Positions 1-9,075 of a DNA stretch of 49,837 bases are shown here, piece after piece. The notes under the pieces were generated by a model, which ran no database searches, was not told where the DNA came from, and saw only the letters and a program-made list of their open reading frames with translations. Source of the DNA: PXAP01 sp964520585 (GTDB taxonomy: Bacteria > Bacteroidota > Bacteroidia > Bacteroidales > PUMT01); NCBI GenBank assembly GCA_964520585.1, contig CAZFOO010000019.1, forward strand, positions 1-49,837. The letters run 5' to 3'. Made by a program: the position numbers and the translations under genes. Numbering within the stretch: position 1 is the first letter of the stretch; each line of letters opens with the position of its first letter.

Positions 1-1445
1 AGTGTAGTGTCAAAATCAAACTCTCCGAAAGCATACTCACCTGAAATACCATAAAGCTGCGTATCCCAGTCCGCTCTGATAGGAGGGGGGCCGACCCTTC
101 CACCCAGGCTCCCCATTTCAAATTCATAAAAAATATGGCCTGAAGGCCGTTGCATTTTAAATCCTCGCGCACCGTGCCTGTCGCCCGAGATCAATAACAC
201 TCCTCCAATATTGTTGTCTTCAATAAGTTTAAAAATCTCCTCGTGCCCTTCGGATCATATACCCCCCATGAATCTTTTCCGTCAGAAACATAGTCGCTCC
301 ACATTGTACCGTTGGATAAGATAATGAACGGGCCTTTACAATCCAGTAACTGAGCTTTCAGCCATTCCATCTGCTGCTCACCAAGAAAATTTCCATTTTC
401 CCTGAAATACCTGTTATCCAGCATTATTATATCAGCCGGGCCAATCCGGGTCCGGAAATAGACACCCTTTCCATCATCTCCTGATCCGTAAGGGGGGGGT
501 GTTCCATGAAGTCCTGAATATATCACTTACAGCCTCTTTGTCTTCAAGAGTATATCCCTCGGGGATATTATAAAGGTCATTGTCAAAATAATCATGATCA
601 TCCCAGGTTGCATAGACCGGTATTGATGAGACCATGCTGCTCCATGCCGGGTGAAAATCCCTCAGCAGGTAGTCTGCCCGGTGCAGTCCGATATGGTTTC
701 GCCTGTCCTGTGCAGCGATATCTCCTCCCAGCAGGAGGGCCAGTGGCTCCCTGGCCTTTATCTGGTTTGAGAGTTGCTGGTTACACAACCCCCATCTGTG
801 GTAACAGGTTCCGAAAGCTATCCTGGCTTTGGAAGTAGAATTTACTTTTGGGGTGGTCCTGATAAATTGTTGTATGCCGGTGTTGATATGCAGACCGTCA
901 ATGAATATTTTGTAGGGGTATGAAGTATCGGGTTTAAGTCCGTTAATCTTTACAATTGCGGTAAGGTCGGAACCCTCGGAACTATTTACCGGTCCGAAGA
1001 TTCTGGTGACCCCGCCCGCATCGATACGAACCTCCACTGCTGCAGGCTTCAGGGTCCTTATCCATAAGGATGCACCTCCTGATGAGATATTGCCCAGCAT
1101 GGGCCCTCCTGAGTGGGTTATATCATTTTCCCTGCATAACTTTAAAAAGTTCCGGTCTTTTGCAATATCAGCAAAGGTTGAATTTGGGTCTGCATGCAAT
1201 GTATTAAAGGCAGTCCTGTAGATATCCTGAATATAAGCCGGCCTTTCTCCGCAAAGATTAAGATGCAGGAGATTTCCTTCCAAAACATTTGTATCCAGGA
1301 AACTTCTGGCTTTATGCACATGAATTCTTCCCAAACGTGTCTGGCTGTTTAGAGTATAACTAGAAAAAAGCAGAAGTAATATCGCATACATGACAAGCAA
1401 TTGGTTGCTTTTTATAATCTTGAAATATAGGCCTGATAGTTTCAT
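1..1445 (-). pseudogene. PhoD-like alkaline phosphatase/phosphodiesterase, two frameshifts, cut by window edge
   Basis: Secreted metallophosphatase of the PhoD family, which hydrolyses phosphate mono- or diesters outside the inner membrane using a metal centre. Seen: from the start at 1445 a hydrophobic signal segment ends near NSQ, then a PhoD N-terminal domain (GGPMLGNISSGGASLWIR), the metal motif TWDDHDYFDND, LDNRYFR, and near the window start LLISGDRHG, the family's C-terminal metal-binding block. The reading frame breaks twice. At 492-499 a run of eight C (coding strand) shifts the frame, and seven C restores WNTPPYGSGDD. At about 251-253 one base is missing, and adding one restores YDPEGHEEIFKL. 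The protein continues past base 1. A start at 1484 is also open, but 1445 gives a clean signal peptide. It lies last in the sulfatase cluster. The lesions could be real or homopolymer sequencing errors; family assignment is firm. Confidence 0.8.
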
Positions 1446-1628
1446 ATTAGTACTGATTTTTTGATCGTTTAAGTTCAGAACCATAAATATTTCTTTTGTC
1501 TTTCGGTTATGCTGATTGCCGGATACTTAGTCAGAATCCTTTATTCGGAAGGTATATAGGGTGAGATTTCTAATGTAAAACCTGTTATGGTTAGCCTAAC
1601 TCTGAGTCTGCCTGAAGACCTATAAAAG

Positions 1629-1665
1629 GTTTTTCTGGATACTTTAGCAAAGTATCCAGAAAAAC
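1629..1665. repeat. Perfect 17-bp inverted repeat with AGC loop (hairpin, possible terminator)
   Basis: The left arm 1629-1645 and right arm 1649-1665 are perfect reverse complements separated by three bases. It lies in the 344-1-base region between the first sulfatase and the PhoD-like gene, otherwise without a supportable gene. Neither side has a strong T run, so it may be a transcript-processing or bidirectional termination hairpin rather than a classical intrinsic terminator. Confidence 0.6.
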
Positions 1666-1828
1666 TTGGTTAAAAACCGCAATGTAATGGATGAAAGGCT
1701 GAATAGTAAAATCCAGGAAGTAAAAGCTTGTGGCAGGAGGTATAGAAAGTTTGAAAACCACAGAAATATCATCCTGTTTTTTCATGGTGGCCAATACCTT
1801 TATCATTAAATTAAGAGTAGAACCATAT

Positions 1829-3247
1829 TCAATAATTTGGATTTGGCACGGGCATTTGTGCGTTTACTTTATTCCGCCACCTTTTCAGATCATCAGCTAA
1901 TTCACTTGTTTTATCTTTTTCACTGTCGGCCAGGTTAACCGATTCGCCAATGTCATTTTCAAGGTCATACAATTCATAAGCTGCTTCATCTCCCTCCAGT
2001 AAGCTTTTTTCGTACCATTCAATAAGTTTCCATTTCCCGCTTCTGACAGCTCCGGCCGGCAACATCCCTGACTGATTATGATAGTGCGGATAGTGCCAGT
2101 AATGATTTCTTTCAGGAAGAGGTTCACCTGTCTTAAGATGAGAAAGGAAACTGATCCCATCAACACCAGGTTCCGGCGCCATGTCCAGTAATTCACAGAA
2201 GGTGGGCATAAAATCTGAAGACGTTACCACTTCGTTGCTAACCCAATTATTTTTAACAACACCTGGCCATTTTATAATAAGTGGCACCCGTATACCTCCT
2301 TCATAAAGCCAGCCTTTTCCTTTTCTCAGGGGAGTTTGTTTTGCTATTTTCATTTCTTCGCCTTCAGGATAATAATCCATATAATAAACATTATTATTTT
2401 CCGCCAGACCCCCGTTATCGGAATAAAAAATAACAATCGTATTTTCAGATAGTTTTAGTTCATCAAGAACATTCAGAACCTTGCCAATATTCCTGTCCAT
2501 CCTGGACAGCATAGCTGCAATAATGGGATTGTTTTCCGGTTTTTCACTTCCCTTCCGGCTTCTCCACATAGTTATTGAATCAGCTATTTCAACCAATGGA
2601 TCATGAATTGCGCTGAAGCTCATGAAAAGAAAAAATGGATCATCGGCTTTTTCTCTGATATAATCCACTGATGTGTCGCCAATCCGATCAGATTTATGAG
2701 GATCAAACTCAGGCTGGGTATTTCCGCAAGGCTTATCAATAACAAAATAATTTTCAAAACCTTGTTTGTCAGGATAGTACGGCAGGCTCTCCGGGCCAAA
2801 TTTTTCCGGACTGAGGTGCCACTTACCAAAAAATGCCGTATTATATCCCTGGTCATTAAACAGGTTTCCAAGGGTAACTTCTTCAAGAGGGAGAAACTGT
2901 TGCATCTCCGGTATGGTCAACGGATAAATGTCACGCCTGTTTCCGGGGATAAAATCGGTCAAATTAAGACGGGCAGGATCTTTGCCAGTCATAATCGATG
3001 CCCGGGTAGGAGAACATATTGCTGCTGCCGTATAGGCATCAGTAAACCGGACACCTTCGACAGCAAGACGATCTATATTTGGCGTCTGGTAGTAATCACT
3101 GCCATAAGCACCTGATTGTGCCCATCCATAGTCATCGGCGAAGAAGATAATAACATTGGGTTTTTGATCTTCTTGCTGATCGCATCCGCCTCCGATCAAT
3201 GCAGAAACTCCAACTGCAAGAAATGAGAATTTGATTTTTTTATTCAT
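1829..3247 (-). CDS. S1-type sulfatase, lipoprotein
   Basis: Formylglycine-dependent sulfatase that removes sulfate esters, probably from a sulfated glycan. The 472-aa protein begins with a lipoprotein signal (IGGGC, lipid Cys22), so it is likely anchored to a membrane. The alkaline-phosphatase-like fold starts at PNVIIFFADDYGW (metal-binding Asp pair). The catalytic CSPTR motif has Cys78, the residue converted to formylglycine. FFGKWHL and YSDNGG are the remaining active-site blocks, and the length is normal. It follows the 463-aa sulfatase by 46 bp on the same strand, so the two are probably cotranscribed. Activation needs a maturase (anSME), which is not in the window. Substrate and sulfatase subfamily cannot be read from sequence alone. 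Confidence 0.93.
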   Translation of the reverse strand: MNKKIKFSFLAVGVSALIGGGCDQQEDQKPNVIIFFADDYGWAQSGAYGSDYYQTPNIDRLAVEGVRFTDAYTAAAICSPTRASIMTGKDPARLNLTDFIPGNRRDIYPLTIPEMQQFLPLEEVTLGNLFNDQGYNTAFFGKWHLSPEKFGPESLPYYPDKQGFENYFVIDKPCGNTQPEFDPHKSDRIGDTSVDYIREKADDPFFLFMSFSAIHDPLVEIADSITMWRSRKGSEKPENNPIIAAMLSRMDRNIGKVLNVLDELKLSENTIVIFYSDNGGLAENNNVYYMDYYPEGEEMKIAKQTPLRKGKGWLYEGGIRVPLIIKWPGVVKNNWVSNEVVTSSDFMPTFCELLDMAPEPGVDGISFLSHLKTGEPLPERNHYWHYPHYHNQSGMLPAGAVRSGKWKLIEWYEKSLLEGDEAAYELYDLENDIGESVNLADSEKDKTSELADDLKRWRNKVNAQMPVPNPNY

Positions 3248-3293
3248 AATATTACAGATTAAGGTTTTATATCATAATGAAAAAAGTTGCCGG

Positions 3294-4685
3294 TTAAAGA
3301 GGAATAAGGATAGATTCTGCATTTCTGTCATCTTTTACAAAATCTTCCAGTAAATCCATCATTTGCTCTAATTTTTCAGGATTAGCATCTCTTAAGTTCC
3401 TGTTTTCCCTGAAATCGTTTTCCAGATCGTACAATTCGATATCGTTGGTATTCCGATTTATAATAAGTTTCCATTGGTCATCCCTAACGGCATAACTCCG
3501 GCCGGTTTTCCAGTACAATTGCCGGGAGGCTTCAAACGATTGATTGCCAGTCAGTAAGGGCCATATATTCTGGCCATCCAGGTCCGGCCGAAGTTTTTGT
3601 TCAACACCTGTTAAGGCACATAATGTAGGCAGCCAGTCTGATACATGGACCGGGAAGTCAATTACGCCCGGCTCCAGTTGTCCCGGCCAGTTTATCAGGG
3701 CAGGTACGCGTATTCCTCCTTCATACAAATCACCTTTCCAGCCTCTCAGGGGGAAATTGTTACCTAGTACGGTATGTGGCTTATCGGCATATCGACCATG
3801 GTATTCTGTTTCACTGTGCCAGCTGAATTGCCCTCCATTATCGCTTAGAAATATTACCAGTGTATTATCCTGTTTGCCGGTTCTTTCCAGTGCATCAATT
3901 ATTTCCCCTATGCCGCTATCCATATGTGTTACGCTGGCGGCAAACAACTGGCGTGAAGGATGCATAAGGGGGACATCAGCATAAACCGACATCCACTCAG
4001 TGGGCTCATCCAGGGGAAAGTGCGGAACATGATGGGCAACATACAGGAAAAACGGCTCCTCCCGGTCCTCTTCAATAATCCGGACAGCTTCTGCGGTGAT
4101 AAGATCGGTAACATGAGTACCACTTTCATCCAGATATTCATCGTTACGATGCCAGGACCTTCTCTCTGTTAATTCAGTCTCCGACTTATAATTATGGGTA
4201 TAAGGGTCAATCTGGCCATCAAAATATCCATAAGACGACTGGAAGCCGTATTTTAAAGGAGTATATGGGGGAGAGCCCATGTGCCATTTACCACCAATAG
4301 CTGTAAAATAGCCATTCTCACTGAGAAGAGATGGCAAAGTAGGATCGCCAAGATCAATTACCTCACCATAGTCGGGTCCTGTAACCCCATACCTGCTTGA
4401 ATAAAGGCCTGTCATAAGACTCACCCGGCTGGGCGTGCAGGTTGGCATTACATAATGCTGGTTAAGTATTATTCCCGTTCTGGCAAGTTTATCAATATTG
4501 GGTGTTTTGACATCTGATCCGTGGTAACCCACATCAGCCCAACCAAGGTCATCGGGTAAGATTATCAGTATATTTGGCTTACTAGGTGCACCATTTATTT
4601 CAGAGCTCTTCTCCGTGCAGCCAAAAGGCAGTGTCATTAATCCGGCCACTGAAAGGCTCAGTAGTTTTGGGTTATTAAGCTTCAT
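3294..4685 (-). CDS. S1-type sulfatase (arylsulfatase-like), probable lipoprotein
   Basis: Formylglycine sulfatase of 463 aa. The N-terminus has a lipoprotein-like signal (LPFGC, Cys23; the box is loose, as is common in Bacteroidota). PNILIILPDDLGWADVGYHGSD carries the metal-binding Asp pair, and the FGly motif is CTPSR (Cys83). GGKWHMG and LSDNGGQFSW complete the active site. The overall pattern (PDDLGWADVGYHG, YVMPTCTPSR, LRGWKGDLYEGG) resembles arylsulfatase B/I-like enzymes acting on sulfated sugars; that comparison is from memory of the family. It lies 46 bp upstream of the next sulfatase and 444 bp downstream of the previous one, from which an inverted-repeat element separates it. Confidence 0.93.
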   Translation of the reverse strand: MKLNNPKLLSLSVAGLMTLPFGCTEKSSEINGAPSKPNILIILPDDLGWADVGYHGSDVKTPNIDKLARTGIILNQHYVMPTCTPSRVSLMTGLYSSRYGVTGPDYGEVIDLGDPTLPSLLSENGYFTAIGGKWHMGSPPYTPLKYGFQSSYGYFDGQIDPYTHNYKSETELTERRSWHRNDEYLDESGTHVTDLITAEAVRIIEEDREEPFFLYVAHHVPHFPLDEPTEWMSVYADVPLMHPSRQLFAASVTHMDSGIGEIIDALERTGKQDNTLVIFLSDNGGQFSWHSETEYHGRYADKPHTVLGNNFPLRGWKGDLYEGGIRVPALINWPGQLEPGVIDFPVHVSDWLPTLCALTGVEQKLRPDLDGQNIWPLLTGNQSFEASRQLYWKTGRSYAVRDDQWKLIINRNTNDIELYDLENDFRENRNLRDANPEKLEQMMDLLEDFVKDDRNAESILIPL

Positions 4686-4841
4686 GTTGATTATGATTTT
4701 TAATTTACACTACGAATTACTAAAGTTGCGCCTTTTAATTGAATAATTATTATTCAGATGTACAATATTTTATACATACAGATTGCCAAACCGTTACTAA
4801 ATAACCTAATGATAAATAATCTACTTACTATAATAGTGATA

Positions 4842-5028
4842 AGTGTCCACTAATAAATTATAACCCAAAGGATGACTCAAACCGTTTGTACTATTTGTGC
4901 TTCCAGATAAAATGTAATTAAAATGTTTATAATGATCGTTCATTTCAAATCGTCGCCCTGGAAAAAAGGTCGCTATATTTGCTATAGCAGGCATCACAAT
5001 TGGCCAATGATTTATTAAAATGGACACT
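4842..5028. mobile_element. MITE-like element or insertion-sequence remnant with imperfect terminal inverted repeats
   Basis: In the 444-bp space between two sulfatase genes, AGTGTCCA at 4842-4849 faces its exact complement TGGACACT at 5021-5028. The match continues inward imperfectly on both sides with AATAAAT-like sequence, giving arms of about 20 bp. The 187-bp interior has only a 68-codon open frame with no recognisable domain. This is the pattern of a small non-autonomous element or IS scar. The outer edges and target duplication are unclear. The rest of the space is AT-rich and shows no gene. Confidence 0.35.
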
Positions 5029-5129
5029 ATTGATAGATAATATTAAATTAAAGCGAAGCGGTTTCGATTGTGAGCATAAATTTTGAATAATATCTTTAGA
5101 CAAAAATTATGCTTTCTTTCCTGAAATTA

Positions 5130-6611
5130 TTAATATACATGCTCCAGGTCAAACTTTGGATTGGGGACAGTTGGTATGGGTGCATCAACCTCTTTTGTCC
5201 ATTCTTTTAATTCATTCAGTAAACTTTGAGTTATTTCAGGTTCTTTGGAGGAGAGGTCATTTTCTTCAGATATATCAACCCCTAGATTGAATAATTCATA
5301 GCTGTCATATTCATAGTAATAGATCAATTTCCAGTCTCCTTTTATCATAGTAGTGCTTGGAACTGCCCTCCAGTAGTTTTCCTCTCCGCCACCATAAACA
5401 GGAAGTGAAGATTCTTCTCCACCAAGGTATAGAGGAAAATGAAAGAACATAGTCCTGTTATCATGTTCAATGCTCATTTTTTCACCTTTTAATAAAGGCA
5501 AGATCGAAACACCATCAACAGGCTGGCTTTCAGGAACAGAAACCGAAGCTATTTCGGCGAAGGTGGGCATGAAATCAACACCGTTAACCGGGAAGTCAGT
5601 TTCCGAGCCCGATTCAATTACACCCGGCCATTTTACAACAAAAGGAGTCCTGATACCGCCTTCAAAGAATGAGCCTTTATTTGCCCTCAGAGGGTAATTA
5701 TTGGGAATCCTGTGCAGGCCACCATTGTCAGATGTGAAAATCACCATGGTGTTATCCTCCAGCTCCAGAGCCTCCAAAAGAGCCAGTATCCTTCCCGTGC
5801 TGATATCCAGTTGCTCTATCATTGCGGCATAAACCGGATCAACTTCATCTGCTCCCAGTTCAGTAAATTTTTTCCTGAAATATTCAATTCTCTCAGGTCT
5901 GGCAGCAAGGGGAGTATGGGGTTCCCAATGTGAGAGGTAGAGGAAAAACGGTTTGTCCTGGTTTTCATGTATAAAATCTATTGCTGTATTTGTTAACCTT
6001 TCAGCAACAGTAATATCGCTATAATACCTCCGTTCCAGTCCCCAAATATTCGTGACATAATTAGGCGTACCTTGAGCAGAGGAAAGGTCAAATCCTTGGT
6101 TGTCATCACCAATATGCCATTTACCCAGGCGGGCAGTAACATAGTCACCCTGCTTCAGCATTTCTGCCAATGACATAAAACCCGGGTCCACATTGTTAAT
6201 GCTTAAATCAAAAGTTTTGTAGGAATCATCTTCTCCTTGTGTAGGAACTTTCCACCGCATACGGCTCACATCACCCCCTCGTGACAATCCCTGGGGTACA
6301 TAAACCCCATGCCTCGGCCCATACATACCCGTTAAGAGACATGCCCTTGAAGGTGCACAATTAGCAGCTGAGGGGTAAAACCTATTCAGGGTCATACCTT
6401 CTGCCACCAGACGGTCAATATTAGGTGTTTCATGCAATCCGGCGGTCTTAAACCCCTGATACTCGGCATCGGACCACCCCATATCGTCGGCAAAGATAAG
6501 CACTATGTTGGGTTTTTTATCTGGTTCTTCCTGTGAAGACAATGTGGCAGGATTTATTAAAAATGCTGCAGGCAGTAGGCCTGATAGAATAACTTTGTTT
6601 CGTATCTGCAT
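5130..6611 (-). CDS. S1-type sulfatase, secreted
   Basis: Formylglycine sulfatase of 493 aa, the first enzyme after susD in PUL 1. It has a hydrophobic signal segment (LLPAAFLINPATLSSQ) without a lipobox, so it is probably exported to the periplasm or surface by signal peptidase I. PNIVLIFADDMGWSDAEYQG gives the metal Asp pair; the FGly motif is CAPSR with Cys85; LGKWHIGD and TSDNGG complete the active site. The form is similar to the other two sulfatases but clearly divergent, suggesting the three remove different sulfate positions from one glycan. It is separated from susD by 701 bp containing a terminator-like hairpin, so it may have its own promoter. Confidence 0.93.
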   Translation of the reverse strand: MQIRNKVILSGLLPAAFLINPATLSSQEEPDKKPNIVLIFADDMGWSDAEYQGFKTAGLHETPNIDRLVAEGMTLNRFYPSAANCAPSRACLLTGMYGPRHGVYVPQGLSRGGDVSRMRWKVPTQGEDDSYKTFDLSINNVDPGFMSLAEMLKQGDYVTARLGKWHIGDDNQGFDLSSAQGTPNYVTNIWGLERRYYSDITVAERLTNTAIDFIHENQDKPFFLYLSHWEPHTPLAARPERIEYFRKKFTELGADEVDPVYAAMIEQLDISTGRILALLEALELEDNTMVIFTSDNGGLHRIPNNYPLRANKGSFFEGGIRTPFVVKWPGVIESGSETDFPVNGVDFMPTFAEIASVSVPESQPVDGVSILPLLKGEKMSIEHDNRTMFFHFPLYLGGEESSLPVYGGGEENYWRAVPSTTMIKGDWKLIYYYEYDSYELFNLGVDISEENDLSSKEPEITQSLLNELKEWTKEVDAPIPTVPNPKFDLEHVY

Positions 6612-7118
6612 AATTTTATATATTTTTTATAATCCGATCTATAATATTAATAGTGAGAATTTTGTAATTATTCAATCCTTAAAAAGGGAAGTTATTATTT
6701 GAGAGTCCTGTCTTAAAAACTATTATTTTAATCACTAACTAATCTTGAGTTTTGCATAGCTAGGACTACCTACTTATATGCAACCAGTGTGGATTTGATT
6801 TCATACGAATAGATTAGAATTATTAAATTGTTTAGAAAGGTATGGTATTCAGATTCAATATTCCTCCGAGATGTATCCCTCATGTTTATGTATTATATTT
6901 GTGTGAAACAGTAGCATGAGGGTTTCATACTTGCAAATCAGTTTAATCAAGTTAATATTCAATTTATCATCCTTATTAAGTAGTTTATATTCAGTACTTC
7001 AAACGTATACAACCCACATTGTTTGTTTCTGTTATTTTGTATGTCAAGGCTGATTTGGATTTCATTACTGTTTTTTTGGATTAATGTACCATCTGAAAAA
7101 TACTGTAAAAATTTAATG
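6612..7118. other. AT-rich intergenic region upstream of sulfatase gene
   Basis: No supportable gene. An 8-bp inverted repeat pairs CCCTCATG (6877-6884) with CATGAGGG (6915-6922). The second arm is part of a 15-base string, catgagggtttcata (6915-6929), that recurs at 35507-35521 ahead of the GH10 xylanase gene. This may be a shared regulatory site, but two occurrences prove little. Confidence 0.3.
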
Positions 7119-7164
7119 AAATAGCATAGGAGATCAACTGCAGGTCAAACTCCCCATGCTATTT
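7119..7164 (-). terminator. Candidate intrinsic terminator after susCD of PUL 1
   Basis: AAATAGCAT (7119-7127) pairs with ATGCTATTT (7156-7164), and the stem continues as GGAG/CTCC. Read on the minus strand the hairpin is followed by a T-rich stretch (cattaaatttttac). It lies about 150 bp past the susD stop codon, which fits termination or attenuation between susCD and the sulfatase genes. Confidence 0.45.
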
Positions 7165-7312
7165 GATTATCGTCGTGTGTGAATATCTTTTATGGTTAAA
7201 AGCATACTATATAATACTATCATCTGCAATTGATAATGAAGTACCGTTTACCACCAATAATGGAAAATTAATTATTGTTTATATAATAATCTTTTATCCT
7301 TACCTGAATGTT

Positions 7313-9063
7313 TTAATATCCAGGGTTTTGCTCCAGGACTGACTCAAGATTCTTTTCAATATCATCATATGGAATTGGCCATAAGTTATTATGATCAAGA
7401 TAAGTTGGTCCCAGCTGGTGATCATACTTTCTTGATCGTTCAACTGTCTTGTCTAATCTTTGCAAAGTAACTAAATATAATGTTTCGAAATGAAGCTCCC
7501 TTAAGCGCTCATCCAGTATATAATCAATATCAACTTCGGAACCACTTATTTCTGGAGCTTGAGCCCTTCTACGTACAACATTAATATCTTCAGCCGCATT
7601 AGTCAGGTCGTTGTTTCCTAAATATGCTTCTGCACGTAACAGATAAGTTTCGGCTAAACGAATGAGATAATGATCCTTCCAATTTCTTTTGGTTGGACCA
7701 GTATGGCCTATTGAACCAGGTACTGTTTGGTCGTCAATCAAAAGCTCATCCGGAAAACCTCCAAAAGTCGCACCTTTTGCTACTGTGACATAATAATCTC
7801 GCATTGTATCAGTAACAGTTTGATAGGGAAACGGAAGATTATCTTTAATTAACCATTGGCCATCATAATCGGAAGCAGAATTTTGAACTTTCCAATCCCG
7901 GATAAGATTATGTGGGGCACTTCGGATGTCCTGTTCCCCACTTTTTTCCCAAAGTTCTTTTTCAAAATATAAGCCAGGCCTTATAAAGCCACCTCCCCGT
8001 CCTCCATAATTTTCATTTGGATGAGGTATAATCTGCACCTCACTACCATCGTTGTTTATTACTTTTAATTGCCATAGACGGGGCATCTGGCACCTTATTC
8101 CAATACCCCCATACCCCCATTACCCCCTCCTGGTGTGTTATAGGCAACTGGCATAACCCATAACGATTCTGAATTACCTGCTAGCCGGCCTTGATTTCCC
8201 TTGAAAAAGAGATCCCAATAAACATCACCATCAAAATCAGGGTCATCGGTAAATCCCAAAATTTCCGGATTGTCCACTTTATTTCCAAACCGTTCTGTCA
8301 TTAAACCAGTTGAAGGATGATCAATCACATATGATGCAGCGTCAACGGCCTCATCCCACCTCTCCAAGGAAATATATAACTCAGCTAAAACGTGACTGGC
8401 TGTAAGTTTATTTAATCGTGAAAGGTCGGGGGTCTCATCAATATCAGGTAAATTAGCCATAGCGAATTCCATATCTGCTATGCATTGCAGATAAACTTCT
8501 TGACGAGATGCCCTGGTGTAGTCTCTTCTGGGTTCTTTTGTTTCTTCCAGAACAATAGGAACTCCTCCATAAATATTAGCCAGTAATTTATGAGCGTGCC
8601 CACGAAAGAAGGAAGCTTCGGCTTTAATTCTTGATATTTCATCTTCAGTCATTGTCACATTCTCATGGTCTGCTCTTTCCAGTATTACGTTTGCATCATA
8701 AATAATCCTGTACATTGGTCTCCACAAAGCATTATAGATAACACTTGTATTGGTGGGTAATAATATTGATTGAACATTATCCCACCGTGCCCGATTTGGA
8801 TACGCTAATTCAGTTAAACTATGTGACAGGGTAAGAAAACCGTTACTATTATCATTTTCAACGAATAAGGATCTATATTGTCTATGCATGTCCAAAACAG
8901 CAGCATTGAAGTCTTCGTATGTTACATAAGCAATCTCCGGGGAATAAAAATCTTTTGGAGTTTCTTCCAGGAATATATCTTCATCACAAGAAGAGAAAGC
9001 AATTAATACAGCAAAAGTGCTGATAATAAAAAAATTTGTTCGGATATATTTATATTGTCTCAT
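7313..9063 (-). pseudogene. SusD/RagB-family outer-membrane lipoprotein, one frameshift
   Basis: SusD proteins are surface lipoproteins that cap the SusC barrel and bind the glycan. The first part (start 9063) has a lipoprotein signal with Cys26 (AFSSC) and the N-terminal helical SusD domain, and ends at a stop at 8095. The second part is open from the other frame at 8086 to 7313 and ends with the typical RagB/SusD tail (LIRLAETYLLRAEAYLGNNDLTNAAEDINVVRRRA is split across the text of the family motif; DERLREL and NLWPIPYDDIEKN follow). One extra G on the coding strand, in the G5 runs at 8106-8110 or 8114-8118, joins the halves as GGIGIRCQMPRLW. The repaired protein is about 588 aa, the normal size. 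It is either a true lesion, a slippage site or an assembly error. It directly follows susC with a 12-bp gap. Confidence 0.85.
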
Positions 9064-9075
9064 AATATTTAATTT

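Noticed and set aside
1591..1806. 71-codon open frame on the minus strand after the first sulfatase
   Set aside because: It runs through a perfect hairpin, has no recognisable domain or signal, and its composition looks like non-coding DNA.
2696..3115. 139-codon open frame opposite the first sulfatase
   Set aside because: Antisense shadow of a well-supported coding sequence with intact catalytic motifs.
4821..5027. 68-codon open frame inside the inverted-repeat element
   Set aside because: Overlaps the repeat ends and shows no transposase motif; kept only as part of the element.
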